Shown here one piece after another: positions 44,577 to 53,899 of a stretch of DNA of 64,000 nucleotides. The DNA lies in NCBI RefSeq assembly GCF_007830495.1, contig NZ_VLKW01000015.1, forward strand, positions 1 through 64,000. Direction: 5' to 3'. The notes under the pieces are model-generated. The model ran no database searches and had not been told where the DNA came from. It saw only the letters and a program-made list of their open reading frames with translations. The first letter of the stretch is position 1. Every line of letters begins with the position of its first letter. The DNA is from Pseudoduganella flava (GTDB taxonomy: Bacteria > Pseudomonadota > Gammaproteobacteria > Burkholderiales > Burkholderiaceae_D). The position numbers were made by a program, and so were the translations under genes.

Positions 44577-45362
44577 ATGGACATCCTTCACATCAGCAGC
44601 TGGAACGAGTTCGTCACCCGCACCTCGGAGTGCGACGGCTGGGCATTTCGCGGCCTGCCGGACGCCGACTGGCAGCTCTACAGCTCCCTGTCGCGCTACC
44701 TGCACAGCTACGTTTCCGACAAAACCCTGTGGCGCCAGCGCGAGGAACGGGCGCTGCGCATCTTCCGCCGCAAGGCGCACAACTACCTGCCCGATCCCGC
44801 CGTGCTGGCCGACGACGTGCGCTGCCTCGCGCTGATGCAGCACCACGGCGCGCCCACGCGCATGCTGGACTTCACCAAGTCGCCGTTCGTCGCCGCGTTC
44901 TTCGCGCTGTACAAGGCCACCCGCAGCGCCGCCGTGTTCGCGCTCGACACGCCGACGTTGTGGAGCGCCGCGCCGCGCGGCGATGCCACGCTGAAGCGCG
45001 AGGCGATCGACCCGCGCGTGCAGGGCAACTTCGAGCGGCATTTCGCCGGCAACGGCAAGGAGATCATCTGGGTCGGCGAACCGGAGGCGATGGACCGCCG
45101 GCTCGTCGCCCAATCCGGCACCTTCGTCGTGCCGGGCGTGCTGGACAAGCCGCTCGACGAGATCATCCGCCAGTACGAACGGGGCACGCCGCTGATCCGC
45201 AAGTTCGTGCTGCCGCCGGCGATCCGCACGGAAGCGATGCTGTCGCTGTACCGGATGAACATCACGCACGCGACCTTGTTCCCCGACCTGGACGGCCTGG
45301 CGCGTTCGATCGGCTACGAGCTTGAAATCACCTGGCCGGGCTACCGCGACGCGGGCCCGTAA
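44577..45362 (+). CDS. FRG domain-containing protein
   Basis: 261 residues. The FRG domain (PF08867) is recognised from WAFRGLPDADWQLYSSLSR, its Phe-Arg-Gly namesake, and the second block LALMQHHGAPTRMLDFTKSP, followed by FVAAFFALY. The biochemical role of the domain is not established; many occurrences are in variable genome regions. Here it is a single-domain protein. The ATG at 44577 is preferred over a start 12 codons upstream. Neighbours (LacI on one side, WYL regulator on the other) give no functional link. Confidence 0.85.
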   Translation: MDILHISSWNEFVTRTSECDGWAFRGLPDADWQLYSSLSRYLHSYVSDKTLWRQREERALRIFRRKAHNYLPDPAVLADDVRCLALMQHHGAPTRMLDFTKSPFVAAFFALYKATRSAAVFALDTPTLWSAAPRGDATLKREAIDPRVQGNFERHFAGNGKEIIWVGEPEAMDRRLVAQSGTFVVPGVLDKPLDEIIRQYERGTPLIRKFVLPPAIRTEAMLSLYRMNITHATLFPDLDGLARSIGYELEITWPGYRDAGP

Positions 45363-45461
45363 CGCGGCCTGGACACTCGACGATTGCAAGCCGCCGGGGC
45401 ATGGTAAAGGCCCCATCGCCCATGCTAAGCTGCGCGTTTCACACGCGGGCAGGGAGACACG

Positions 45462-46154
45462 ATGAGCCGTACCGGACGGCTGTTCCAGCTGATGGATGCA
45501 TTGCGGGGCAACCGCCATCCCGTCACGGCCGCCGCGCTGGCGGAACGGCTGGGCGTATCGGAGCGCACGATCTACCGCGACATCCAGTCGCTGGCCGAAC
45601 TGGGCGCGCCCGTGCACGGCTCGGCCGGTGTCGGCTACATGCTGAAGACGGGCTTCTTCCTGCCGCCGCTGATGTTCGATGCGGACGAGCTGGAAGCCCT
45701 CGTGCTCGGCGCGCGCTGGGTGCGCCGCCAGGGCGATGCGGGCCTGGCGGATGCGGCATCGAGCGCGCTGGCGAAGATCGCCACGGCCACGCCGAAGGAC
45801 CTGCGCGACGAAATGGCCGAGACAAGCCTGTGGGTGCCGATCGCGCCGCCGCAACCGGAGTTCGACGAGTTCGTCGCGCCCGCGCGCGAGGCGATCCGCC
45901 GCCAGCACAAGCTGCGCATCCACTACAGCGACGAGCGCGGCACGCCGACCGAGCGCACCGTGTGGCCGTTCGCGCTGGCCTTCCTCGACGGCTGCCGGCT
46001 GCTGGCCGCATGGTGCGAGCTGCGCGCGGCACAGCGTCACTTCCGCATCGACCGCATCCGCGCGGCCGAGCCGATTGCCGAGCGCTATCCCACGCCGCGC
46101 CATGTGCTGATCCGCGCCTGGCGCGCCGAGCACGGCATCCGCGAAGACTCCTGA
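45462..46154 (+). CDS. YafY-type HTH/WYL-domain transcriptional regulator
   Basis: 230 residues. An N-terminal winged helix (RTGRLFQLMDALRGNRHPVTAAALAERLGVSERTIYRDI) is followed by a WYL ligand-sensing domain (EAIRRQHKLRIHYSDERGTPTER, then VWPFALAFLDGCRLLAAWCE). YafY-like regulators often control an adjacent enzyme; the glutathione transferase gene 65 nt downstream on the same strand is the candidate target. AGGGAGACACG precedes the ATG. The ligand is unknown. Confidence 0.9.
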   Translation: MSRTGRLFQLMDALRGNRHPVTAAALAERLGVSERTIYRDIQSLAELGAPVHGSAGVGYMLKTGFFLPPLMFDADELEALVLGARWVRRQGDAGLADAASSALAKIATATPKDLRDEMAETSLWVPIAPPQPEFDEFVAPAREAIRRQHKLRIHYSDERGTPTERTVWPFALAFLDGCRLLAAWCELRAAQRHFRIDRIRAAEPIAERYPTPRHVLIRAWRAEHGIREDS

Positions 46155-46219
46155 CAGGATCTGTCAGTCCCGTTGCCTACGATAGGCGCATCGATAACAA
46201 CAACCGACTGGACAAGACG

Positions 46220-46837
46220 ATGCGCCTCTACCTCCACCCGATTTCCTCGAACGCCCGCCGTGTGCTGCTGACCGCCGCGCACCTGGGCCTGCAACCCGAG
46301 ATCGTCGAGATCGACCTGACCAGTGCCGGGGACCGGCGCCGCCTGGTCGAGCTCAACCCGAACTCGAAGATCCCGGTGCTGGAGGATGACGGCTTCGTGC
46401 TGTGGGAATCATGCGCCATCATGCAGTACCTGGCCGACCAGACCCCCGGCCAGACCATCTACCCGCGGGACGTGCGGGCGCGTGCCGACGTGAACCGCTG
46501 GCTGTTCTGGGCAGCCCAGCATTTCGCGCCGGCGATCAGCCTCTTCACGTGGGAGAACGTGTGGAAGAAGGTCGTCACCGGCATGGATGCCGACCCGGCC
46601 GAGCTGGCGCGCGGCAACGAGGAACTGGAAGCGGCGGCCCGGGTGCTCGATGCCCACCTGGCCACGCGCACCTGGTTGTGCGGCGACGCGTTGACGCTGG
46701 CTGATTTCGCCGTGGCCGCGCCGCTGATGTACATCGAACGCGCCAAGGTGCCGATGGCGGCTTACCGCAACGTGCTGGCCTGGTTCGAGCGGGTGCAGCA
46801 GCTGCCGGCATGGCGCCAGACTCACGCGGTGTGGTGA
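46220..46837 (+). CDS. Glutathione S-transferase family protein
   Basis: 205 residues. The thioredoxin-like N-terminal domain begins RLYLHPISSNARRVLLTAAH, in which SSNARR carries the catalytic Ser of the theta/beta-type sites, with ELNPNSKIPVLEDDGFVLWES binding glutathione. The helical C-terminal domain includes LCGDALTLADFAVAAPL. It conjugates or reduces electrophilic substrates with glutathione. It follows a YafY-type regulator by 65 nt and is likely regulated by it. Confidence 0.9.
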   Translation: MRLYLHPISSNARRVLLTAAHLGLQPEIVEIDLTSAGDRRRLVELNPNSKIPVLEDDGFVLWESCAIMQYLADQTPGQTIYPRDVRARADVNRWLFWAAQHFAPAISLFTWENVWKKVVTGMDADPAELARGNEELEAAARVLDAHLATRTWLCGDALTLADFAVAAPLMYIERAKVPMAAYRNVLAWFERVQQLPAWRQTHAVW

Positions 46838-46931
46838 ATTTTCGTTTTGTGTGAACTGGCGCACAGAGCGGGCTGGGTCCACCTTGTACTATGGAACTGT
46901 CTCTTTCAGGACATCCCTAGTTTTGGACTTG

Positions 46932-46958
46932 GCCCGCTCTCGAGCGGGCATTTTTTTT
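46932..46958 (+). terminator. Intrinsic terminator downstream of the GST gene
   Basis: GCCCGCT (46932-46938) and AGCGGGC (46943-46949) enclose a 4-nt loop and are followed by eight T residues (46951-46958). Confidence 0.88.
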
Positions 46959-46989
46959 GTCCGCGCCGCCGACAACGAGGGAGTTCCTG

Positions 46990-47181
46990 ATGCAGGACCT
47001 GTACGACATCCTTCTCGGCCGGCCCCCAGCGGCCAACGACGCCGCGGCTGCGGGGCATGACGGCCACGATGGCCTGCCGCTGCCGGCCATGTGGGAAGAG
47101 GCCGATGGCGAAGGCCCGGACCGGCTGTTCAACCGTTATCGCCGCCTGCGCCTGCAGGCACTGGCGGGAAACGCAGCGTGA
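46990..47181 (+). CDS. Possible small hypothetical protein (63 aa)
   Basis: A short ORF with a very good ribosome site (GAGGGAGTTCCTG before the ATG at 46990). The product (MQDLYDILLGRPPAANDAAA onward) is acidic in the middle and basic at the end, with no membrane segment or known motif. It lies just after a terminator and has no evident promoter. Its last 53 nt overlap the 3' end of the minus-strand sensor kinase, which argues for caution. It could be spurious. Confidence 0.35.
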   Translation: MQDLYDILLGRPPAANDAAAAGHDGHDGLPLPAMWEEADGEGPDRLFNRYRRLRLQALAGNAA

Positions 47182-48538
47182 ACGTGTTGCCGTCCGCCGT
47201 GGTGGCCAAGGTGGCGCTGCCGCCATGCAGCTGCATGATCGCGCGCACGATGGCCAGGCCCAGGCCGGCCGACCCCGCGCCGTCGCCGCGGGCCGGGTCG
47301 GCCCGCACATAGCGTTCGAAGATGCGCTCCGCCAGCGCGGCCGGCACGGGCTCGCCCGTGTTGGTCACGGCGATCGCACCATCGCGTGCCGCCAGCACGA
47401 TGTGGCCGCCGGGCGGTGTATGCTGCACTGCGTTCGACAGCAGGTTGCCGACGGCGCGGCGCAGCAGCACGGCGTCCGCGTACACGCTTCCCGCCGCATC
47501 GAGGCGCAGCGCCACGCCCGCATCGTCGGCCAGCACGTCGAAATAATCGCGGATGCGGGCCAGCTCGGCCTGTGCGTCCAGCACCTCGCGGCGCAGCGCC
47601 AGTTGGGCATTGTCGGCGCGCGCGAGGAACAGCGTGTTCTCGATCATCCGGCCCAGCCGTTCGTATTCCTCCAGGTTCGATGCCAGCAGCGCCTGGTACT
47701 CCTCCGCCGTGCGCGGGCGCGCCAGCGCCACCTGCGTTTCCATCATCAGCGCATTGACGGGCGTGCGCAGGTCGTGCGCCAGATCCGCCGCGAAGCCGGA
47801 GAGCCGCTGCACGCCTTCTTCGAGGCGGTCGAGCATCGCGTTGAATGCCACGGCGAGCGGGCGCAGCTCGGCCGGCACGGCGCGCGCTTCGAGCCGCGTG
47901 TTCAGCCGATTGGCGTGGATCGCATCGGCATTGCGCGCCACGTCGCGCAACGGCCGCAGCGCATGGCGCACCGTGACGAATGCCAGGCCGGCGGCAAGCA
48001 GGGCACCCAGCACGAAGGCACCCAGCAGATCGGCCGCATAGCGCTTCAGGATCGCGAGCCGGTCCGACCGGTCGCGCGCGATGGTGATCAGTACCGGCGC
48101 ATTGCCGGCGCCCGCGCTGCCCTCGGCCGCGATGGCGCGGGCCGGACCGGCCGGCGAGCTCCAGTCGCGCACGTCGCCCGCGTGCGGCGCACGCGCCAGC
48201 GGCACGGCCGGCAATTGGCCCACCGGCAGCGGCTCGTCCGTGGTCTGCGCAACGGTGCGGCCGTCCTGCGTGGTCAGGCGCAGCAGCATGCCATCCTGGC
48301 CGAACACATTGTCGAGCACCATCTGCAATTCTTCCGGCATCGCCAGCGGCATCGGGCGCGTTTGCAGCACCTGGCGGATCAGCACGACCTTGCCGAGCAG
48401 CGCGGCATCGTCGCGCGCGGCCATCTGCCGTTGCAAGGTCTGGTACAGGTAGGCGCCGACGGCGACGAACACGCCCGCCGCGATCGCGCAGAACAGCAGC
48501 GCGAGGCGCGCGGTGATCGACAGGCGGGGCAGCTTCAC
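47129..48538 (-). CDS. Sensor histidine kinase (heavy-metal-sensor / CusS-like)
   Basis: 469 residues starting at a GTG that overlaps the regulator stop (GTGA), so it is translationally coupled. First membrane helix ([20 protein letters not shown]), a periplasmic sensor domain of about 130 residues, second helix ([20 protein letters not shown]), HAMP linker, the phosphorylated His in [17 protein letters not shown], and ATPase motifs [10 protein letters not shown] and [12 protein letters not shown]. It pairs with the OmpR-type regulator. The architecture is that of the CusS/PcoS group; the signal is not known and no metal-transport genes are adjacent. Confidence 0.9.
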   Translation of the reverse strand: MKLPRLSITARLALLFCAIAAGVFVAVGAYLYQTLQRQMAARDDAALLGKVVLIRQVLQTRPMPLAMPEELQMVLDNVFGQDGMLLRLTTQDGRTVAQTTDEPLPVGQLPAVPLARAPHAGDVRDWSSPAGPARAIAAEGSAGAGNAPVLITIARDRSDRLAILKRYAADLLGAFVLGALLAAGLAFVTVRHALRPLRDVARNADAIHANRLNTRLEARAVPAELRPLAVAFNAMLDRLEEGVQRLSGFAADLAHDLRTPVNALMMETQVALARPRTAEEYQALLASNLEEYERLGRMIENTLFLARADNAQLALRREVLDAQAELARIRDYFDVLADDAGVALRLDAAGSVYADAVLLRRAVGNLLSNAVQHTPPGGHIVLAARDGAIAVTNTGEPVPAALAERIFERYVRADPARGDGAGSAGLGLAIVRAIMQLHGGSATLATTADGNTFTLRFPPVPAGAGGDNG

Positions 48539-49206
48539 GCCTTCAGTTCCATCACGTAGCCGATGCCGCGCACCGTGTGCACGAGCTTTTCGGGCCATGG
48601 ATCGTCGACCTTCGCGCGCAGCCGGCGGATCGCCACGTCGACGACGTTGGTATCCGAATCGAAGTTCATGTCCCACACCTGCGAGGCGATCAGCGAGCGT
48701 GACAGCACTTCGCCGGGGCGCCGCGCCAGCAGGTGCAGCAGCGCGAATTCCTTCGGCGTCAGGTCGATGCGGCGGCCGGCGCGCGTGACCTTGTGGCGCA
48801 GCACGTCGATCTCCAGGTCGGCGATGCGGATCATGTCCGCTTCGCGCACGGGGCCGCGCCGCAACAGCGTGCGGATGCGCGCCACCAGTTCGGCGAACGC
48901 GAACGGCTTGACCAGATAGTCGTCCGCGCCCAGTTCCAGGCCGCGCACCCGGTCGGCCACGTCGTCGCGGGCCGTCAGGAACAGCACCGGCACGTCGTTG
49001 CGCTCGCGCAGCCGGCGCAGCACGCTCCAGCCGTCCATCCCGGGCAGCATCACGTCCAGCACGACAAGGTCGTAGTCGCCTTCCAGCGCCAGGTGCAGGC
49101 CATCCGGCCCCGTGCGGGCCAGGTCGGCCGTGAAGCCGGATTCCTGCAGGCCCTTGTGCAGGTAGCTGCCCGTCTTCGGTTCGTCTTCGACGATCAATAT
49201 GCGCAT
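48535..49206 (-). CDS. OmpR-family response regulator (CusR-like)
   Basis: 223 residues. Receiver domain: acidic pocket [14 protein letters not shown], phosphorylated Asp in [15 protein letters not shown], Thr in LFLTARD, Lys in DDYLVKPF. The C-terminal winged helix includes [21 protein letters not shown] and [15 protein letters not shown]. The start is the ATG at 49206; the open frame upstream is not coding. First gene of the two-component operon. Confidence 0.93.
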   Translation of the reverse strand: MRILIVEDEPKTGSYLHKGLQESGFTADLARTGPDGLHLALEGDYDLVVLDVMLPGMDGWSVLRRLRERNDVPVLFLTARDDVADRVRGLELGADDYLVKPFAFAELVARIRTLLRRGPVREADMIRIADLEIDVLRHKVTRAGRRIDLTPKEFALLHLLARRPGEVLSRSLIASQVWDMNFDSDTNVVDVAIRRLRAKVDDPWPEKLVHTVRGIGYVMELKA

Positions 49207-49282
49207 CGTGCCCTCCGCCTTCCATCCGTCGTTCCTGCCGCCATTGTGCCCGTTCCGCCGGCCGGGCAGGATGACAATCCTG

Positions 49283-50167
49283 TCATGCTGCCGGCCCGAC
49301 CAACTGCGCCAGCGCGAGCGCCGCCTTGCTGCGGTGCCGTTCCCGGTGCCGCAGCAGGTAGAACGGCCGTGGCGGCAATTGCAGCCTGGCCCGCGCCAGC
49401 AGGCCGGCGGCGACATACGGCGCCGCCACCAGTTCGGACAGCCCGGCCGCATAGCGCCCTGTCATCACGGCGGCGCGCACCGCCTCGTTGGACGGCAACG
49501 TCAGCGCCACCGTCAAGCCGGCGGGAGCCACACCCAGTTGCGCCAGCATCGCTTCGAATGCCGAGCGTGTGCCGGAGCCGGGTTCGCGCACGACCCATTC
49601 GCCGCTCGCCAGGTCGGCCGCCTTCATTGCCCGCTTGCGTGCCCACGGGTGGCCGGGCGCGACGACGACGGCCATGCTGTCCGCGCCGACCGGCACGGCC
49701 TCCAGCGCATCGTCCGCCACCTCGCCCTCGATGAAGCCCATGTCGGCGGCGCCGGCCCGCACGGCGTCCGCCACCGAGACCGTGTTGCCCACCTCCAGCC
49801 GCACGGCCACGTGCGGATAGGCCTGGCGAAAGCGCACCAGCAGCGGCGGCAGCCAGTAGCTGGCGATCGTCTGGCTGGCCTGCAGCGCGAGCGCGCCCCG
49901 CTGCAAGCCTGCCAGTTCGGCCAGCGCCCGCTCGGCCGCGCCGGCGCGCGCCAGGGTCGCCCTGGCCTCGTCGAGGAACAGGCGGCCCGCGCCGTTCAAC
50001 TCGATGCGCCGGCCCACGCGGTCGAACAGCGGCGTGTCGTAGCGTTCCTCCAGCGCGCGGATCGACGCGCTGACGGCCGACGGCGTCAACGCCAGCGCAT
50101 CGGCGGCCTGTGTCAGGTGGCCCCGCTCGGCCACGGCCACGAAGACGCGCAATTGTTCCAGTGTCAT
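49283..50167 (-). CDS. LysR family regulator (YeiE/CysB-type)
   Basis: 294 residues. The N-terminal HTH ([41 protein letters not shown]) is followed by a periplasmic-binding-like effector domain ([52 protein letters not shown]). It is divergent from a YeiH-type exporter gene with 95 nt between, an arrangement also seen for yeiE/yeiH in E. coli. It probably activates the exporter in response to a sulfur oxyanion or related small ligand (inference). Confidence 0.9.
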   Translation of the reverse strand: MTLEQLRVFVAVAERGHLTQAADALALTPSAVSASIRALEERYDTPLFDRVGRRIELNGAGRLFLDEARATLARAGAAERALAELAGLQRGALALQASQTIASYWLPPLLVRFRQAYPHVAVRLEVGNTVSVADAVRAGAADMGFIEGEVADDALEAVPVGADSMAVVVAPGHPWARKRAMKAADLASGEWVVREPGSGTRSAFEAMLAQLGVAPAGLTVALTLPSNEAVRAAVMTGRYAAGLSELVAAPYVAAGLLARARLQLPPRPFYLLRHRERHRSKAALALAQLVGPAA

Positions 50168-50262
50168 GACTGTTCACTTCCATCGAACGAAACGTGCGAA
50201 ATTGTAAGATGGACTGGATGATCCGTCGAGCCGATACTGCCGGTCAAAAGGAGGGTTCGACC

Positions 50263-51249
50263 ATGAACGACATCAAACAATACCTGCCCGGCCTGGCGCT
50301 GTGCGCCGCCGTCACGCTGGCCGCCACCGCGCTGGGCCACGCCGAAGCACTGCTGCTGGGCAGGGCGTGGCTGGAGCCGCTCGTGCTGGCGATCCTGCTG
50401 GGCAGCCTGCTGCGCACGGCGCGGCCGCTGCCGGCCGCCACGGCACCGGGCATCCACTTGGGCGCCAAGACCTTGCTGGAGGTGGCCGTGCTGCTGCTGG
50501 GCGCCACCGTCGATGCGCATGCGCTGGCCCGGCCGGCGCTGGCCGCCGGGATCGCCGGCAGCGTGCTGGTGGCGATCGCGTTCAGCTACGCCGTCTGTCG
50601 CGCGCTGCGGCTGCCGCACCGGCTGGCGCTGCTGATCGCGTGCGGCAATTCGATCTGCGGCAATTCGGCCATCGCGGCGGTGGCGCCGGTGATCGATGCG
50701 GAAGGGGGCGAGGTGGCCGCGTCGATCGCGTTCACCGCCGTGCTGGGCGTCGCGGTCGTGCTGCTGCTGCCGCCGCTGGGCCGGCTGCTGGGGCAGACGC
50801 CGCTGCAATACGGCGTCTTTGCCGGCATGACCGTGTATGCGGTGCCGCAGGTGCTGGCCGCGGCAGGTCCCGTATCGGCCACGAGCCTGCAGGCGGGCAC
50901 CGTCGTCAAGCTGTTGCGCGTGCTGATGCTGGGGCCTGTCGTGCTGCTGCTGTCGCTGGCGGGCCGGGGCGGGAGACGAGTGCCGCTGGCGCACATGGTG
51001 CCGTGGTTTATCGTCGGCTTCCTGGCGCTGATGGCGGCCCGCTCGGCCGGGCTGCTGCCGGCACACGTCATCGCAGCGGCGCACGGGACGGCGGGCTGGC
51101 TGACGGCGATGTCGATGGCGGCGCTGGGCCTCGGTGTGGATGCCCGCGCCGTGCTGCGTGCGGGAGCGCGGGTCAGCGCCGCGGTGATCGTGTCGCTGGC
51201 CGGGCTGGCGGCGATCAGCCTGGCGCTGATCCGGCTGCTGGGCGTTTAG
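50263..51249 (+). CDS. yeiH: YeiH-family putative sulfate/sulfite exporter
   Basis: A 328-residue inner-membrane protein of the UPF0324/PSE family with about ten helices. Family motifs: LEPLVLAILLGSLLRTA, GIHLGAKTLLEVAVLLLGATVD, LIACGNSICGNSAIAAVAPVI and FAGMTVYAVPQVLAA. The ATG at 50263 has an almost perfect AAGGAGGG site; an earlier in-frame start is unlikely. Divergent from a LysR regulator. Members have been proposed to export sulfite or sulfate and related anions; direct proof is limited. Confidence 0.88.
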   Translation: MNDIKQYLPGLALCAAVTLAATALGHAEALLLGRAWLEPLVLAILLGSLLRTARPLPAATAPGIHLGAKTLLEVAVLLLGATVDAHALARPALAAGIAGSVLVAIAFSYAVCRALRLPHRLALLIACGNSICGNSAIAAVAPVIDAEGGEVAASIAFTAVLGVAVVLLLPPLGRLLGQTPLQYGVFAGMTVYAVPQVLAAAGPVSATSLQAGTVVKLLRVLMLGPVVLLLSLAGRGGRRVPLAHMVPWFIVGFLALMAARSAGLLPAHVIAAAHGTAGWLTAMSMAALGLGVDARAVLRAGARVSAAVIVSLAGLAAISLALIRLLGV

Positions 51250-51253
51250 TGTG

Positions 51254-52186
51254 TTATTCGCTGCCGGGCACCGCCCAGCGCAGCCCGCGGGTGATGACGG
51301 CCGGGGCGACTGTCAGGTGGTCCTCATCCTGGATCACGGCCGTCGCCACCTTCAGGTTCGGGTAGTTGCGCGACTTCAGCGCGGCGGCGAATGCGCGCAT
51401 GTCGCGTACACCGTCGCGCACACCGTCGCGCACCCCGTCGTCAGGCCGGCCCTGGCGGGCGCCGTGGCGGGGCGACTCCAGTTCGCCGACGGCGAAGAAC
51501 ACATTGGCGCGCAGGTCCTTGTGCGTGGCCGCGTAAGCCTTCTCGCGCTCGAACATCATGCGCCGGCCGAACCACAGCGACGGGCTGCCCAGCACATAGT
51601 GTTCGAACGCCGGCGGGTCCGTCAGCAGCATTTCCAGGCCGAGCAGCGAGCCGTAGGCGTGGCCGATGTAGGTCTTGCGGTTCATGTCGGCGCGGTACTG
51701 CCTGGCCACCAGCGGGAACACGTCGTTGGTGATGAAGCGCGCGAACGCGGCGGCCTCGCCGAACTTCGGTTCGCGGCCGGGCATGTCGGAAACCAGCGTC
51801 GCATCGTCGGTGGGGCCGGGCGTGTAGTCGCGGCGGCGGCTGTATTCGGCCGTCTCGCCGTTCGCATACGAGATGCCGACGAGGATGAATTCGCCGATCG
51901 CGCGGCCCTTGCGGCTGGTGCGCTGGGCGATCGCGCGGGCCACCGGGAACGCATACGGCGCATCGGTGACGAAGACGACGGGGTAGCTGCGGCCGGACTT
52001 CGCATACGACGGCGGCAGCGCCACATAGATCTGGTAGTCGCGCTGCAGCTCCTTGGCGCGCACGCTGCGCACCTCGGTGCCCTCCAGTACATACGGGGCG
52101 CCCTGCAGGGCGATCGTGCCGCCCTGGGCCAGCGCGCCGCCCACACAGGCGCAGGCCAGCGCGATGGCGCAAACGAGGTTCTTCAT
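51254..52186 (-). CDS. Exported esterase-like alpha/beta hydrolase with Ala in place of the nucleophile
   Basis: 310 residues. A signal peptide (about 1-20, ending GGALA) is followed by an esterase D / IroE-like fold (PF00756): YQIYVALPPSYAKSGRSYPVVFVTD and HYVLGSPSLWFGRRMMFEREK are typical. The nucleophile elbow, normally GHSxGG, reads GHAYGS, so the catalytic Ser is replaced by Ala. The expected acid region (GELE) and His (EDHLTVAP) remain. A short in-frame repeat (GVRDGVRDGVRD) near residue 250 comes from a 12-bp DNA repeat. It may be a pseudoenzyme or use another residue. Convergent with yeiH (4 nt apart). Confidence 0.83.
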   Translation of the reverse strand: MKNLVCAIALACACVGGALAQGGTIALQGAPYVLEGTEVRSVRAKELQRDYQIYVALPPSYAKSGRSYPVVFVTDAPYAFPVARAIAQRTSRKGRAIGEFILVGISYANGETAEYSRRRDYTPGPTDDATLVSDMPGREPKFGEAAAFARFITNDVFPLVARQYRADMNRKTYIGHAYGSLLGLEMLLTDPPAFEHYVLGSPSLWFGRRMMFEREKAYAATHKDLRANVFFAVGELESPRHGARQGRPDDGVRDGVRDGVRDMRAFAAALKSRNYPNLKVATAVIQDEDHLTVAPAVITRGLRWAVPGSE

Positions 52187-52234
52187 GTTGTCGGCGATGC
52201 AAAAGAACCGATTATCGCCGAAATGACGGGTTCG

Positions 52235-53071
52235 TTACAGCATCAGTACCGCGTACAGCGACTGCACTTCGTTCTTCGATTCGTCGAGGATCGCTTGCAG
52301 CGTGCCGTCGCCGACGGCGAAATCGATCGTGCGGGCCGCCTGCGGCGTCGTCGCGCCCGGGCGCGTGTGCATCGGCGAGCGCACCGCCGCCAGGTCGTCG
52401 GCCAGCAGCAGCGTGTCGCCCAGGGTCTCCGGCGGCAGCGCGCGCATGCCGGTCCACATCGCGGCAACGGCATCGACGACGTGCTCCGGCACCATCAGTT
52501 CCTCGAACACGCGCGCGCTGATGATCGCTTCGCCGTGCTCGATCCAGTCTTCCGGCTCGCCTTCCATCAGACCGGGGAAGTCGCCGGCGCGCGACAGCAT
52601 GTAGAACGCACCCACCTCGTGCACGACGCCGGCGAACATCGCCGTATCGGGATCGACGTGCGTGACGCGGCGTGCGATCACCTGTGCCAGCGCGGCCGTG
52701 TGGGCCGTGTGTTCCCACAGCTGCGCCACCTTTGCGCGCAGGCCGGGGTCCGTCAATTTGCTGCCCAGCTGGCGCACGATCACGGCCGCGACGAGCGTCT
52801 GCAAGGTGCGCACGCCCAGGCGCTGCACGGCCGAGCGCACGCTGGAAATCTGCGTGCCGGAGCGGTTGTAGGCAACGGAATTGGCGATCGCCACGGTGCG
52901 CGCCGCCAGCAGCGGGTCGGCCTGGATCAGGCGCGCGGCCAGGTCCACGTGGCAGTCGGGATCGACGAGCGCCTGCTGGAGCTTGATGGAAGCCTCCACG
53001 TTGGCGGGGAATGCGAGCTCGCCGCGGCTCGCCTGGGCCGCGATCGTCTTGAAGGCTTCGAGTCTGTCCAT
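52235..53071 (-). CDS. HDOD domain protein
   Basis: 278 residues. The HDOD fold is visible from DPDCHVDLAARLIQADPLLAARTVAIANSVAYNRSG, then SVRSAVQRLGVRTLQTLVAAVIV and WEHTAHTAALAQVIARRV; HDOD proteins resemble HD hydrolases that have lost metal ligands and act in signalling. The ATG at 53071 lies only 6 nt after a TATAAT on the same strand and has no ribosome site, so the message may be leaderless. The downstream partner is unknown. Confidence 0.87.
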   Translation of the reverse strand: MDRLEAFKTIAAQASRGELAFPANVEASIKLQQALVDPDCHVDLAARLIQADPLLAARTVAIANSVAYNRSGTQISSVRSAVQRLGVRTLQTLVAAVIVRQLGSKLTDPGLRAKVAQLWEHTAHTAALAQVIARRVTHVDPDTAMFAGVVHEVGAFYMLSRAGDFPGLMEGEPEDWIEHGEAIISARVFEELMVPEHVVDAVAAMWTGMRALPPETLGDTLLLADDLAAVRSPMHTRPGATTPQAARTIDFAVGDGTLQAILDESKNEVQSLYAVLML

Positions 53072-53156
53072 CAAAAAATTATACCCAGAATATTTCCGTA
53101 TGGAATTGTTTTGAGCATTTTTTCTAACGAACGTTGCGGGGAAGCCGCTCGCGGGG

Positions 53157-53444
53157 TCAGCTCTGGCGGAAGATCGCGTCGCAGCCTTCGTGCGTGGTGC
53201 CTTCCATGTCGGACAGTTCGTCGACCAGTTCCAGGTCTTCCAGTTCCTCGACGGCGTTGGTGAAGCTGTTGTGCTTCGTCGCGCCGATCAGGCGGTAGAT
53301 CGCGCCGTCCTCGTTGCGCACGCCGATCACGAACTTCTGCGCGCGCACCTCGTCGGCGTCGGTATTCTCCAGCAGCAGGTTGCCGGCAATGTCTTTGTCG
53401 TACTTGGCCGGCTTCACGCCGTCGATCAGGGTAGTTTTCAGCAT
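53157..53444 (-). CDS. Hypothetical protein, probably co-transcribed with a MarR regulator
   Basis: 95 residues from the ATG at 53444; longer open frames upstream overlap the regulator and are not real. The sequence is acidic, has no signal peptide, and includes IDGVKPAKYDKDIAGNLLL and KFVIGVRNEDGAIYRLIGAT with a C-terminal acidic stretch (EELEDLELVDELSDMEG). It lies 23 nt downstream of the marR-like gene on the same strand. No family recognised; the reading frame has good codon use. Confidence 0.65.
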   Translation of the reverse strand: MLKTTLIDGVKPAKYDKDIAGNLLLENTDADEVRAQKFVIGVRNEDGAIYRLIGATKHNSFTNAVEELEDLELVDELSDMEGTTHEGCDAIFRQS

Positions 53445-53467
53445 CGTGTCTTTCGTGGGGTAGTTGT

Positions 53468-53899
53468 TTAGGGGGAGGCGGCGATCACGCTTTTCAGGTG
53501 CGCCAATGCCTGTTCCAGTTGCTCGTAATCGGACTCGGTGAACTGCGCGAACACTTCGCCGCCGCGCGCCGTCACGCGCGGGAACACGTCGGCAAACAGT
53601 TGCTCGCCCTGGGGCGTCAGGCGGATGAACCAGCTGCGCGCATCGACGGGGCTGCGTTCGCGCGCGACGAGGCCCTTCTGCTCCAGCCGTTCGATCACGC
53701 CGGTCAGCGTGCCCTTCGTGATCAGGGTGCGCTCGCCCAGCTCCTTGTACGACATGCCGGGCGTATTGCCCAGCGTGGCGATGATGTCGAACTGCGCGTG
53801 GGTCAGGCCCTGTTCGCGGACATGCCGGCCGGACAGGCGTTCGAAGCCCTGCATGCATTCCGCCAGCAGCCGGATACTTTTCAGATAGCGTTCGCCCAT
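53468..53899 (-). CDS. MarR family transcriptional regulator
   Basis: 143 residues. Winged-helix core: LTHAQFDIIATLGNTPGMSYKELGERTLITKGTLTGVIERLEQKGLV, followed by the beta wing RERSPVDARSWFIRLTPQG. TATAAT on the minus strand (53912-53907) ends 7 nt before the ATG and there is no ribosome site, so a leaderless message is likely. It is divergent from the AraC-type gene (145 nt gap) and upstream of the 95-residue gene. The ligand is not known. Confidence 0.9.
   Translation of the reverse strand: MGERYLKSIRLLAECMQGFERLSGRHVREQGLTHAQFDIIATLGNTPGMSYKELGERTLITKGTLTGVIERLEQKGLVARERSPVDARSWFIRLTPQGEQLFADVFPRVTARGGEVFAQFTESDYEQLEQALAHLKSVIAASP

Noticed and set aside
44577-46154. Anti-phage island built on the FRG and WYL-domain genes
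   Set aside because: The neighbours are metabolic genes, composition does not change, and no nuclease, toxin or mobile gene is nearby.
47057-48559. 500-codon plus-strand frame opposite the sensor kinase
   Set aside because: Shadow of the histidine kinase gene, which has all HAMP, H-box and ATPase motifs.
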